A DNA stretch of 64,000 bases, from NCBI GenBank assembly GCA_930633495.1, contig CAKNFJ010000001.1, positions 3,495,001 through 3,559,000 on the forward strand. Direction: 5' to 3'. The notes under the pieces are model-generated. The model searched no databases. It was not told the origin of the DNA and saw only the letters and a list, made by a program, of their open reading frames with translations. Each line of letters starts with the position of its first letter. The first letter of the stretch is position 1. The DNA is from Hyphomicrobiales bacterium. Lineage in GTDB: Bacteria > Pseudomonadota > Alphaproteobacteria > Rhizobiales > Beijerinckiaceae. Below are positions 50,946 to 63,547 of this stretch, piece after piece. A program made the translations under genes and the position numbers.

Positions 50946-51743
50946 TCAGTCCAATGGAACGGCCGGTGCGATCGGCGTCTCCGGTCCAGCTTGCGCGGGT
51001 GCCGGTATCGCTGAAGGCTGCGGAGGCGGCTCCGCGACGGGAGCGGCGGCTTCTGCCGGGGGCTTCTCCGTGGGTTTCGCCGGTTCGGGAGCGGGCGGAG
51101 CGGCCGGCGATGGTGGCGCCGTGGTCGCGGGAGCGCTCGCTTCGACGGGCGGCTTTTCCACCGGCGCGGTCACCTCGGGAGCGGGAGCCGGAGGCGCGGC
51201 CGGGGCGGGCGGAACGGTGGTTGCCGGCGCGCTGGCCTGTGCCGGCGGCTTCAGCTCGGCGGGACGCTCGGGCGGCTGCGGCACGAGGCGGGGGCGCGGC
51301 GCGGCCTGTTCCTGATGCGGGTCGACGCGGACGACGTCGGAGCGAGGCTGGTCGCGCAGCGGGATGCGGCGGATCAGCTCGCCGGCATAGGCATCGAGAA
51401 CGAGGCGCAGGCGCTGGCCGCCGGCGGTGACGCCATCGACGATGTAGGTGTCGTCGCGGCGGATCGAGCGATCGATCCGGACGAGGCCGTAATGGCGGGC
51501 GGCGATGCGACTGACCGTGGCGGGCGAGACCGGTGCCGGAGCCGCGCGCGGCACTGCCGCCGGCGGGCGCGGTGCATAGCCGTAATCGTACCGATAGCCG
51601 TAGCCATAGGCCGGGTAGGGATCGTACCCGTCGTCATAATAGTAGTACTGGGCGCCGGCGGTTCCCGCCGTGCCGGCCAGAGCGCCGGCCACGACCAGGC
51701 CCATCAGCGCGATGCGCCCCGGTGCGGTCGAACGATTTGCCAT
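50946..51743 (-). CDS. Exported Tyr-rich/Pro-Ala-rich protein with a PepSY-like segment
   Basis: A 265-residue protein. A signal peptide (RIALMGLVVAGALAGTAGTAGAQ) is followed by a short YYYYDDGYDPYPAYGYGYRY run. A small folded segment comes next (VSRIAARHYGLVRIDRSIRRDDTYIVDGVTAGGQRLRLVLDAYAGELI), resembling a PepSY-type domain. The last 120 residues are low-complexity, with several PPAPAAPPAP-like repeats broken by ValThr or GluLys spacers. It is probably periplasmic or envelope-anchored. I do not recognise a named family. The Pro-rich tail could act as a spacer. Confidence 0.75.
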   Translation of the reverse strand: MANRSTAPGRIALMGLVVAGALAGTAGTAGAQYYYYDDGYDPYPAYGYGYRYDYGYAPRPPAAVPRAAPAPVSPATVSRIAARHYGLVRIDRSIRRDDTYIVDGVTAGGQRLRLVLDAYAGELIRRIPLRDQPRSDVVRVDPHQEQAAPRPRLVPQPPERPAELKPPAQASAPATTVPPAPAAPPAPAPEVTAPVEKPPVEASAPATTAPPSPAAPPAPEPAKPTEKPPAEAAAPVAEPPPQPSAIPAPAQAGPETPIAPAVPLD

Positions 51744-51837
51744 GCCATCTTCCCTTAACGACTGCTTTCGTGACGCGCAGTCTTGTTAGGGATTGCGGCA
51801 GGCATGGGGCTGGAAACGGGGCGCAAATGCGCCCGGT

Positions 51838-52893
51838 TCAGCCGGCGATGGCGGCGACGAGGCGCTCGACATGCTCCGGCTTCGTCGCGAAGGACATGAC
51901 GAATCGGCCGACGATCTCGCCGTCGCGCAGCGGCGCCTCCGGCGGCAGCGAACGCGCCGACCAGTCGTAATAGCCGACGCCGGCCGCCTTCAGGCGCTCC
52001 TGCACGGCGGGCGGCAGCACGATGAAGACCTCGTTCGCCTGGCAGGGCCAGGCCAGACGAGCCTCGCCGCCCCGCGCGACCGAATCCGCCAGCCGCTTCG
52101 CCTGGGCGTTGGCATGGCGAGCGAGGTCGAGCCAGTGGCCGTCGGCGAGCAGCCCCTCGAATTGGGCGCCGAGGACGCGGCCCTTGGACAGCGTCTGCCC
52201 GGCGCGCTTGCGGCGCCATTTCATCTCCTCGGCCTGGGCCGGGTCGAAGAAGATCACCGCTTCGGCGGCGAGCGCGCCGTTCTTCGTGCCGCCGAAGGAG
52301 AGCACGTCCACGCCCGCCTTCCAGGTGATGTCGGCCGGCGAGCAGCCGAGCGTGACCAGCGCATTGGCGAAGCGCGCCCCGTCCATATGCAGCTTGAGGC
52401 CGCGCGGCGCGACCACCTCCTTCAAGGCGCGCACCTCGGCGGGCGTGTAGATCGTGCCGCATTCGGTCGCCTGCGTGATCGTCAGCGCCTGGGCCTGCAC
52501 CTGATGAAAGTCCCCGGCGCGCAGATGCGAGAGCGCTTGCGTCACCGTCTCCGGCTTCAGTTTCCCGCCGACGCCGGGCAGGTCGACGAGCTTGGCGCCG
52601 TCGCTGAAGAATTCGGGGGCGCCGCATTCGTCCTCGACGACATGGGCTTCCTCATGGGTGAGGATCGCGCCCCAGGGCCGGACGATGCTGGCGAGCGCCA
52701 GAGCATTCGCCGCCGTGCCGGTGAGGACGAGGAAGACCGCGACCTCGCGTTCGAAGATCGCGGTGAAGCGTTCCTCGACGCGCTGCGTCCATTCATCCTT
52801 GCCATAGGGGGTGGCGTTGCCCTCGTTGGCGGCTGCGAGGGCGGCCATGACGCGAGGGCTGGCGGCGGCGGTGTTGTCGCTGAAAAAATGCAT
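51838..52893 (-). CDS. Low-specificity threonine aldolase (beta-eliminating lyase family)
   Basis: A 351-residue PLP enzyme. NEGNATPYGKDEWTQRVEERF is the N-terminal block. THEEAHVVEDECGAPEF lies near the cofactor, LHMDGARFANALV carries the Asp that binds PLP nitrogen, and VDVLSFGGTKNGALAAEAV contains the PLP Lys. It cleaves L-threonine or L-allo-threonine to glycine and acetaldehyde. ATG 52893 begins MHFFSDNTAAASP, typical for the family. It is transcribed away from gltB and does not share a promoter region with it. Confidence 0.9.
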   Translation of the reverse strand: MHFFSDNTAAASPRVMAALAAANEGNATPYGKDEWTQRVEERFTAIFEREVAVFLVLTGTAANALALASIVRPWGAILTHEEAHVVEDECGAPEFFSDGAKLVDLPGVGGKLKPETVTQALSHLRAGDFHQVQAQALTITQATECGTIYTPAEVRALKEVVAPRGLKLHMDGARFANALVTLGCSPADITWKAGVDVLSFGGTKNGALAAEAVIFFDPAQAEEMKWRRKRAGQTLSKGRVLGAQFEGLLADGHWLDLARHANAQAKRLADSVARGGEARLAWPCQANEVFIVLPPAVQERLKAAGVGYYDWSARSLPPEAPLRDGEIVGRFVMSFATKPEHVERLVAAIAG

Positions 52894-53083
52894 GGCCGAG
52901 GGTTAGGCGGATGGCGGCATTCTGCCAAGCGGCAAGGGTGCGGAGGGGGCTTGCGCGCCGCGCCGGGCAACCTGTCATGGCTTCGCTGCACTCGCGATGA
53001 CGCCAGGAGCGGTTCGGACCAAAAAACAAGAACCGGACTGCCGGAGTCGGGCTTTCATCCCGGAAATGTCTGGCGCGGATTCA

Positions 53084-53116
53084 ATTTTGCAATAAAATTT
53101 CGCCGCGGTGCAAAAT
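53084..53116 (+). promoter_or_regulatory. Inverted repeat and possible promoter in the gltB leader region
   Basis: Perfect eight-base arms ATTTTGCA (53084-53091) and TGCAAAAT (53109-53116) are separated by 17 bases. A weak sigma-70-like pair, TTGCAA (53087-53092) and CAAAAT (53111-53116) with 18 bases between, lies inside the repeat. A regulator bound here would overlap the promoter. It is about 430 bases before the gltB start. Confidence 0.45.
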
Positions 53117-53161
53117 CGACGCTTGTGCCTAGATTGGAATTCTGGCAAGTTCATCTCGATA

Positions 53162-53185
53162 GGACAGTGTTGCTGTCCCATTTTT
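53162..53185 (+). terminator. Intrinsic terminator-like hairpin between the candidate promoter and gltB
   Basis: GGACAG and CTGTCC (53162-53167 and 53173-53178) form a perfect six-base-pair stem with a five-base loop, followed by CATTTTT. It reads on the plus strand, yet the upstream gene is on the minus strand. It therefore ends either a short transcript starting near 53123 or part of the gltB leader. Confidence 0.5.
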
Positions 53186-53290
53186 CACCGCGCCGACCGA
53201 AAGCCTCTGCGGGCTGGAGGTCGCGCCGTCGCAATGGAGCGGAGCATGACGAGGGGCAGGGCCAATAACGCCAAAGCCAACCGTACATGC

Positions 53291-53351
53291 GCCGTCCGTA
53301 AAACGACGGCCTGAAGACAGGCGCGAGCGGGCGAGAGCCGCCCGAAGCGCC
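53291..53351 (+). other. Structured RNA region in the gltB leader
   Basis: Successive perfect hairpins lie at 53291-53310 (GCCGTC/GACGGC) and at 53320-53351. The latter is a long stem with GGCGC/GCGCC outside and CGGGCG/CGCCCG inside. No T run follows. The remaining leader to 53541 is GC-rich without a gene I can support. I do not recognise a known riboswitch class. The whole stretch 52894-53541 (648 bases) holds only these elements and the upstream repeat and terminator. Confidence 0.4.
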
Positions 53352-53541
53352 TGCGGAGGACGCGGGCGCGGTGGAAACAAAGCGCAAGCAAGCCTCTGAC
53401 GAGACGACGGCCGAACCGCCTTGGCCCCATCCTTGCTGCTGACGCGATGTCGGCACTGAGGGCCGGAGCGGCGAGGAGTGTGGACTGACGGTCTTACCTG
53501 CCGGCTCTAGGCCAGCGGGTTCTGGGAAGCGGGGTTTGACG

Positions 53542-58230
<4,689 letters not shown>

Positions 58231-58244
58231 GGCAAGCCAATCGG

Positions 58245-58266
58245 CCGGAGCCCTTCACGGCTCCGG
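58245..58266 (+). other. Perfect hairpin between gltB and gltD
   Basis: CCGGAGCC and GGCTCCGG (58245-58252 and 58259-58266) pair over eight bases with a six-base loop. No T run follows, so it is more likely an RNA-stabilising or ratio-setting element than a terminator in the 99-base gap between the two subunit genes. Confidence 0.5.
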
Positions 58267-58329
58267 CTTCGCGATCAGGTTAGGGCACGCGCACGGGGAC
58301 GCTCCCGCGCACACGGCGAGAGAAACGGC

Positions 58330-59754
58330 ATGGGCAAGGTCACGGGCTTTCTCGAATTCGACCGGCAGGAGCAGAAGTATCAGCTCGCCGGCGACCGCAT
58401 CCGGCATTTCCGCGAGTTCACGCTCCCGCTGGAGGAGCGCGACATCAAGAAGCAGGCGGCGCGCTGCATGGATTGCGGCATTCCGTTCTGCCACGGGCCG
58501 ACCGGCTGCCCGGTCCATAACCAGATCCCGGACTGGAACGAGCTGGTCTATTCCGGCGGCTGGGAGGATGCGCTGCGCAACCTCCATTCCACCAACAACT
58601 TCCCGGAATTCACCGGCCGCATCTGCCCGGCGCCTTGCGAGGAAGCCTGCACGCTCAACCTCGAGAACATGCCGGTGACGATCAAGACGATCGAGCAGGC
58701 GATCGCCGACAAGGGCTGGGAAGAGGGCTGGATCGCGCCGGAAATCCCGGCCAAGCGTACCGGCAAGCGCATCGCCATCGTCGGCTCGGGCCCGGCCGGC
58801 ATGGCGGCGGCTCAGCAGCTCGCCCGCGTCGGGCACGATGTCCATCTCTATGAGCGCGAGGCCAAGGCCGGCGGCCTGCTGCGCTATGGCATCCCCGACT
58901 TCAAGATGGAAAAGAAGCACATCGACCGCCGGGTGAGGCAGATGGAGGCGGAAGGCGTGACCTTCCACTACAACGCCAATGTCGGCGTGACCCTGCCCTT
59001 CGCCACGCTCGTCGCTGAACATGACGCCGTGCTGATGACGGGCGGCGCGGAAGCGCCGCGCGATCCCGGCCTGCCGGACACCAACCTTGCCGGCGTCCAT
59101 TACGCGATGCCGTACCTGACCCAGCAGAACAAGCGCGTCGGCGGCGAGGACGTTTCCGGCCTGGAGCCGATCCTCGCGGCGGGCAAGCATGTGGTGGTGG
59201 TCGGCGGCGGCGATACGGCGTCGGATTGCGTCGGTACCGCCTTCCGGCAGGGAGCGCTTTCGGTGACGCAGCTCGACATCCGGCCGATGGCGCCGGAGAT
59301 CGAGGACAAGCTCACCGTCTGGCCGTATTGGCCGACGAAGTTCCGCACCTCCTCCTCGCAGGCCGAGGGTGCGGAGCGAGAGTTCCAGGCGGCGACGCTC
59401 GGGCTCGAAGGCCGCAACGGCCGGCTCACCGGCGTCAAATGCGCCCGCGTCGACGAGAAGCGCAAGCCGATCCCCGGCACGGAATTCGTGCTGCAGGCCG
59501 ATCTCTGCTTCCTCGCCATCGGCTTCGCCGGCTCGGTGATCGAGGGCATGATCGCGCAAGCGGGCGTCGGTGTGGACAAGCGCGCCAACGTCGTCGCCAA
59601 TGATCGCGACTACAAGACCAGCGCCGACAAGGTCTTCGTCGCCGGCGACATGCGCCGTGGCCAGTCGCTGGTGGTCTGGGCGATCCGCGAGGGCCGTCAG
59701 GCGGCGCACGCCATCGACAAGGAGCTTATGGGCGCGACGATCCTGCCGGTGTGA
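58330..59754 (+). CDS. gltD: Glutamate synthase small subunit
   Basis: A 474-residue FAD/NADPH oxidoreductase. N-terminal Cys clusters (ARCMDCGIPFCHG, GCPV and CPAPCEEACTL) bind 4Fe-4S centres. IAIVGSGPAGMAAAQQLARVGH is the FAD motif, VVVVGGGDTASDCVGTA the NADPH motif, and VFVAGDMRRGQSLVVWAIREGRQAA the C-terminal FAD segment. It feeds electrons from NADPH to GltB in nitrogen assimilation. GAGAG precedes ATG 58330. It is 99 bases downstream of gltB and belongs to the same operon. Confidence 0.96.
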   Translation: MGKVTGFLEFDRQEQKYQLAGDRIRHFREFTLPLEERDIKKQAARCMDCGIPFCHGPTGCPVHNQIPDWNELVYSGGWEDALRNLHSTNNFPEFTGRICPAPCEEACTLNLENMPVTIKTIEQAIADKGWEEGWIAPEIPAKRTGKRIAIVGSGPAGMAAAQQLARVGHDVHLYEREAKAGGLLRYGIPDFKMEKKHIDRRVRQMEAEGVTFHYNANVGVTLPFATLVAEHDAVLMTGGAEAPRDPGLPDTNLAGVHYAMPYLTQQNKRVGGEDVSGLEPILAAGKHVVVVGGGDTASDCVGTAFRQGALSVTQLDIRPMAPEIEDKLTVWPYWPTKFRTSSSQAEGAEREFQAATLGLEGRNGRLTGVKCARVDEKRKPIPGTEFVLQADLCFLAIGFAGSVIEGMIAQAGVGVDKRANVVANDRDYKTSADKVFVAGDMRRGQSLVVWAIREGRQAAHAIDKELMGATILPV

Positions 59755-59922
59755 CGGCACCGTTCGTTCCATGGACAGGGGCAAGCGTCTTTCGTATCTG
59801 CCCGGCCATTGAGCTGTGCGTTGCCTCAAAGCTGAGCAGATTTCGAAGCGGCACGAATAAGGACTTGACGAAAGCAGCAGTGCGGGTGCAAGCGCCGGTA
59901 TCCATCCCTTTCGCTTGGTCAC

Positions 59923-60945
59923 ATGACGCCGGTTATCTTCACGACTGTCGGCCTTCCCAAAGCGAGGCAGCTCGATGCTTGGCGCGGATGGTTCGAGGGC
60001 TTGTTCGATGTCGAGATCGAGGACCCGCAGGGCGGCTTCGCCGCGACCAGCGAAACCTGGAATCTCGGCAGCTTCGGTCTGAGCCGGGTCCAGGCGCCGA
60101 GACTGCGCGCGCTCCGCACCCCGGCCCTCGTTCGGCGCAATCCCATCGACCACTGGGGGATCGCGATCGGCGGGCAGCGCACATTCGGTGAAACCGGACG
60201 GCAGCGTTCCATCGACGTGCCTGCGGGCATGCCGTTCGTCGCTTCGTTCGGGCGCGAACTGGTCAGCCTTCGCGAAAAGGACGATCGGCTGCAGCTCTAT
60301 CTGCCGCGCGACGGCTTTCCGGAGCTCGTGGCAGTCCTGGAGGGTGCCGAAGGAAGGCCGCTCAGCGGCGCCATGGGAAAACTGCTCGCGGAGTTCGTCT
60401 CCTTGCTGGCACGCAACGCCTCGGTGTTTTCAGACGCCGATCTGCCGGGCCTGCAGACCGCTGTCCGGAGCATGGTGCTTGCCTGTATCGCGCCGTCGCC
60501 CGATCACGACGATCTGGGTGCGACGCCGGTCGCGTTGACGCGCAAGGAAATCGTCAGGCGGATCATTGACCTCAACCTGCGTAGCCCTGCTCTGGGGCCG
60601 GATTTTCTGTGCCGTGAAGCCGGGATGTCGCGCTCGCAGCTCTATCGCCTGTTCGAAAGCGAAGGCGGCGTCAAAAACTACATTCAGCGCCGGCGCCTGA
60701 AGCAGTGCTTTGCCGAATTGTCGGATGGCGCCAACGCTCGCTCGGTCGCTTCCATCGCAGAAGGATTGGGTTTCCTGGACCCGTCCAGCTTCAGCCGATC
60801 CTTCAAGAAGGAGTTCGGCCTGACGCCGAAGGAAGCGATGCACGCAACCCTGTCAGGCATCCCGATGAACGTTGCCAGAGGCGGGGAGTCCGATTCGGAG
60901 GTGCTCAGGTTGCGCGATCTGCTCGGGCAAATCGCAAGCGGCTGA
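59923..60945 (+). CDS. AraC-family transcriptional regulator
   Basis: A 340-residue regulator. The N-terminal 200 residues form an AraC-binding-like domain (DAWRGWFEGLFDVEIEDP, WGIAIGGQRTFGE, MPFVASFGRELVSLREKDDRLQLYLP). The C-terminal helix-turn-helix pair is LGPDFLCREAGMSRSQLYRLFESEGGV and ARSVASIAEGLGFLDPSSFSRSFKKEFGLTPKEA. It stands alone downstream of gltD, with 168 bases between, and converges on the next minus-strand gene. The target is unknown. Confidence 0.87.
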   Translation: MTPVIFTTVGLPKARQLDAWRGWFEGLFDVEIEDPQGGFAATSETWNLGSFGLSRVQAPRLRALRTPALVRRNPIDHWGIAIGGQRTFGETGRQRSIDVPAGMPFVASFGRELVSLREKDDRLQLYLPRDGFPELVAVLEGAEGRPLSGAMGKLLAEFVSLLARNASVFSDADLPGLQTAVRSMVLACIAPSPDHDDLGATPVALTRKEIVRRIIDLNLRSPALGPDFLCREAGMSRSQLYRLFESEGGVKNYIQRRRLKQCFAELSDGANARSVASIAEGLGFLDPSSFSRSFKKEFGLTPKEAMHATLSGIPMNVARGGESDSEVLRLRDLLGQIASG

Positions 60946-60992
60946 GTCCGCGCCGCAGCGCCTTCTGGCGCCGCGGAGATGCGGCATGCCTC

Positions 60993-61538
60993 TTAGACCG
61001 CCTGGTCGAAGAACAGCGAGGATGATGCGCCGGTCGCCGAGGATGTGCCGCTGCCGGTATAGGACGCACCCGTTTCGCTGACCTTCTTCATCAGCTCCTG
61101 CAACAGGGCGGCGATATCCACGTTCCCCGTCGTGCCCGACGAAGCCGAGGCGACGCCGTCCTCATCGTCGTCATTCTTGGTTGCGCCGGGCGGAGGGCCG
61201 GGCGGGGGACCGCCTGCGCCTTGGGGAGGTGCGCTGAAAGTCGCGGAAAAGACACCCCGCAGCTCTTCGGCCTGATCGCTGGTCAAATTGCCTGCCGAGA
61301 CCTGCGCGTCGATCAGGGCATCGATCTTGGCCTTGGGGTCGCCGGACTCCCTAGCGCCCCGATTGCCGCGCGATGCGCCGATGCTGGCATCGATGCTGTC
61401 GAGCGCCGACGAGAGCGCGGATTCATCCTCGGAGGCGATGGCGCCGCTGCTGACCTGGGTCTCGAGCGTCTTCTTCAGCAGTTCGATGGGTGAGGAACGT
61501 TGATAGGCGGCTGACGAGCCTGAAATGGCACTGGTCAT
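60993..61538 (-). CDS. Low-complexity Ser/Gly/Pro-rich hypothetical protein
   Basis: A 181-residue protein without signal peptide. Helical blocks (PIELLKKTLETQVSSGAIASEDESALSSALDSIDASI and KAKIDALIDAQVSAGNLTSDQAEELRGVFSATF) have the look of paired EF-hand-like or DNA-free helical repeats. They are followed by GGPPPGPPPG and an acidic DDDEDG stretch. I have seen similar Ser-rich proteins in Rhizobiales but know no function. AGGGAG precedes ATG 61538. The gene is alone between the AraC and ABC-F genes. Confidence 0.7.
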   Translation of the reverse strand: MTSAISGSSAAYQRSSPIELLKKTLETQVSSGAIASEDESALSSALDSIDASIGASRGNRGARESGDPKAKIDALIDAQVSAGNLTSDQAEELRGVFSATFSAPPQGAGGPPPGPPPGATKNDDDEDGVASASSGTTGNVDIAALLQELMKKVSETGASYTGSGTSSATGASSSLFFDQAV

Positions 61539-61794
61539 GAGAAACTCCCTTGAGCCAAGGCCGTCCTTGGCCATTCCATGACCGCTTTTCCTTGTTAATC
61601 GGTCGTTACGGCCCAGGGGCGAAATCGTTTCAGCGGGATTTCCGAAGAAGCCTGGAAACATTGGAGAAACAAATCGGTCGCTCCGTGCTGCTCCAGCCGC
61701 CCGCGCAATTGCGTGGCCTGCTTCCCAGCCCGTATTCAAGCTTGCCGGCAGGAGGGCCCTGTTCAAACGAACCGGGCCGGCTATGGTGGTGACC

Positions 61795-61893
61795 ATGGAC
61801 ACGAAACAGAAGGGGAAGCGGGCGCCGCGCCGCCGCTTCCATTGCCGCACCCGCGGACCTGTCTGCGCCCCGCGCTTCATCTCGCGGGGCTGA
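61795..61893 (+). CDS. Putative leader peptide upstream of the ABC-F gene
   Basis: A 32-codon ORF, ATG 61795 to TGA 61891-61893, whose product begins MDTKQKGKRAP and ends PRFISRG. It is basic, with nine Arg and three Lys. An in-frame ATG at 61783 would add four residues. The ribosome binding site is weak (GGTGGTGACC). The stop codon lies inside the 5' arm of the terminator hairpin, and the last codons form the right arm of a competing hairpin. This is the geometry of a ribosome-sensed attenuator. It is 77 bases from the ABC-F start. Confidence 0.5.
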   Translation: MDTKQKGKRAPRRRFHCRTRGPVCAPRFISRG

Positions 61894-61930
61894 CCGGGAG
61901 CGCATCGCCGTCTCATCGTCAGCCCTTTTT
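61814..61930 (+). promoter_or_regulatory. Attenuator-like leader of the ABC-F gene
   Basis: Hairpin 0 is GGAAGCGG/CCGCTTCC (61814-61821 with 61833-61840). Hairpin A is GCCCCGCG/CGCGGGGC (61867-61874 with 61883-61890). Hairpin B is GGGCTGAC/GTCAGCCC (61887-61894 with 61918-61925) followed by TTTTT, an intrinsic terminator. A and B share bases 61887-61890, so they exclude each other. A fourth hairpin, GGCGCG/CGCGCC, lies at 61931-61948. A ribosome stalled early in the leader ORF would let A form and block the terminator. Confidence 0.58.
61887..61930 (+). terminator. Intrinsic terminator in the ABC-F leader
   Basis: Perfect eight-base arms (61887-61894 and 61918-61925), with a GAG/CTC helper pair inside, followed by five T residues at 61926-61930. 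It ends 40 bases before the ABC-F start, in the same direction, so it should act as a regulated terminator of that transcript. Confidence 0.6.
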
Positions 61931-61970
61931 GGCGCGCCTTTTCGCGCCGGCCTGACGTCATGAGATTCCG

Positions 61971-63485
61971 ATGTCCCTGATTGCCATCAAAGCCCTTTCC
62001 CTTGTCCGTACCGCACCGCTCTTCGCCGGGCTCGACCTTGCCATCGCCAAGGGAGACCGGCTCGGCCTCGTCGCCGCCAATGGCCGCGGCAAATCCTCGC
62101 TCCTGCGCATCATGGCCGGCATGGAAGAGGCGACCAGCGGAACGCTGACCCGGTCGCGCGGCCTCGTCACCGCCTTCGCGCCGCAAGATCCGCCCGCGCG
62201 CCTCCTATCGATGAGCCTCTACGATGCCGTATGCGACGCGCTTGATGCCGAGGCCGCGGAAACCGAGAGCTGGCGCGTCGACGTGCTGCTCGACGACCTC
62301 ATGGTCGACGAAAGCCTACGGCATCGTCCGGTTTGCAGTCTGTCGGGCGGCTGGCAGCGAACGATGCTGCTGGCCCGAGCCGCGGTGGTCGAGCCGGATC
62401 TGCTGTTGCTGGACGAGCCGACCAACCATCTCGACCTTGAGCGGATCGGTGTGCTGGAGCGTTTCCTTGCGGGGCTGGCGCGCGATTGCGCCGTGATCGC
62501 GGCGAGCCATGACCGGGCCTTCCTCGACGACGTCACGACGCGGACGCTGTTCCTGCGGCCGGTGGAGAGCGTGGATTTCGCCTTGCCCTATTCGCGTGCG
62601 ATCCAGGCTCTGGAGGAGCGCGACGCAGCGCGGGGCCGGCAGTTCGAGAACGACATGCGCAAGGTCAGAGCGTTGCGCCAGCAGGCGGCCAAGTTGAAGA
62701 ATATCGGCATCAATTCCGGTTCCGATCTGCTGGTGGTCAAGACCAGGCAATTATCCGAGCGGGCCGACAGGTTGGAGGAAAATGCCCGGCCGGCCCACAA
62801 GGAACGCTCGGCCGGCGCGATCCGGCTGACCAATGGCGGAACCCATGCCCGGGCGCTCGTCGCGCTCAGGGACACGGTGATCTCGACGCCGGATGAGCGG
62901 CCGCTGTTTCGCACCGGGCAACTCTGGATCGAGAATGGCGACCGGATCGCCCTTCTCGGCGCCAATGGCAGCGGCAAGACGCGGTTCGTCACGCGACTGC
63001 GGGAGGCGCTGCACGGGCAGGATCCCGATATCCGCGCGGCTGCGAGCCTGAAGGCGGGTTTCTCCGGCCAGACGCTTGCGCAGCTCGATATCTGGCCGAC
63101 ACCGTGGGAGGCGGTCAAAGGTACAAGCGACATCGGCGACCAGTGGGCCCGCACGCTGCTGGCTGGAGCGGGGATCGCCAGCGAGGCCCAGAATGCGCCG
63201 CTCAGCCGGCTCTCGGGTGGACAGAGGGCACGGCTCGCCATGTTGCTCCTGCGCCTCGCCCAGCCGAATTTCTATCTGCTGGACGAGCCGACCAACCATC
63301 TCGACATCGAGGGGCAGGACATGCTGGAGCGCGAGCTCGTCGAGCACGGTGCCGCCTGCCTGCTGGTCAGCCACGACCGGGCTTTCGTCCGCGCCGTGGC
63401 GACGCGGTTCTGGGTGATCCTCGGCAAGAAGCTGATCGAGGTCGACGATCCCGATCCGGTGTTCGACCGGCTGATGGCGGGTTGA
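61971..63485 (+). CDS. ABC-F family ATPase, probable ribosome-associated factor
   Basis: A 504-residue soluble protein with two ABC domains and no membrane segment. Walker A motifs are NGRGKSS near residue 36 and GANGSGKTR near 330. The signatures are LSGGWQR near 124 and LSGGQRAR near 415, and each domain has LLDEPTNHLD. The linker between domains (about 190-300) is helical and includes DLLVVKTRQLSERADRLEE, the place that reaches the P-site tRNA in ABC-F factors. At 504 residues it is shorter than Uup or EttA-type housekeeping members and close to antibiotic-resistance ABC-F proteins. The leader attenuator supports a resistance or stress role. Confidence 0.88.
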   Translation: MSLIAIKALSLVRTAPLFAGLDLAIAKGDRLGLVAANGRGKSSLLRIMAGMEEATSGTLTRSRGLVTAFAPQDPPARLLSMSLYDAVCDALDAEAAETESWRVDVLLDDLMVDESLRHRPVCSLSGGWQRTMLLARAAVVEPDLLLLDEPTNHLDLERIGVLERFLAGLARDCAVIAASHDRAFLDDVTTRTLFLRPVESVDFALPYSRAIQALEERDAARGRQFENDMRKVRALRQQAAKLKNIGINSGSDLLVVKTRQLSERADRLEENARPAHKERSAGAIRLTNGGTHARALVALRDTVISTPDERPLFRTGQLWIENGDRIALLGANGSGKTRFVTRLREALHGQDPDIRAAASLKAGFSGQTLAQLDIWPTPWEAVKGTSDIGDQWARTLLAGAGIASEAQNAPLSRLSGGQRARLAMLLLRLAQPNFYLLDEPTNHLDIEGQDMLERELVEHGAACLLVSHDRAFVRAVATRFWVILGKKLIEVDDPDPVFDRLMAG

Positions 63486-63547
63486 GCCGCCCGGCGGTGC
63501 GGGGCACTTCTGGAGCTTGATAACGCGTCGATCGTCAAAAGGCGGGT

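Noticed and set aside
53185..53430. A short hydrophobic minus-strand reading frame in the gltB leader as a small membrane protein gene
   Set aside because: No ribosome binding site, and several overlapping frames of similar quality exist; the hairpins better explain the sequence.
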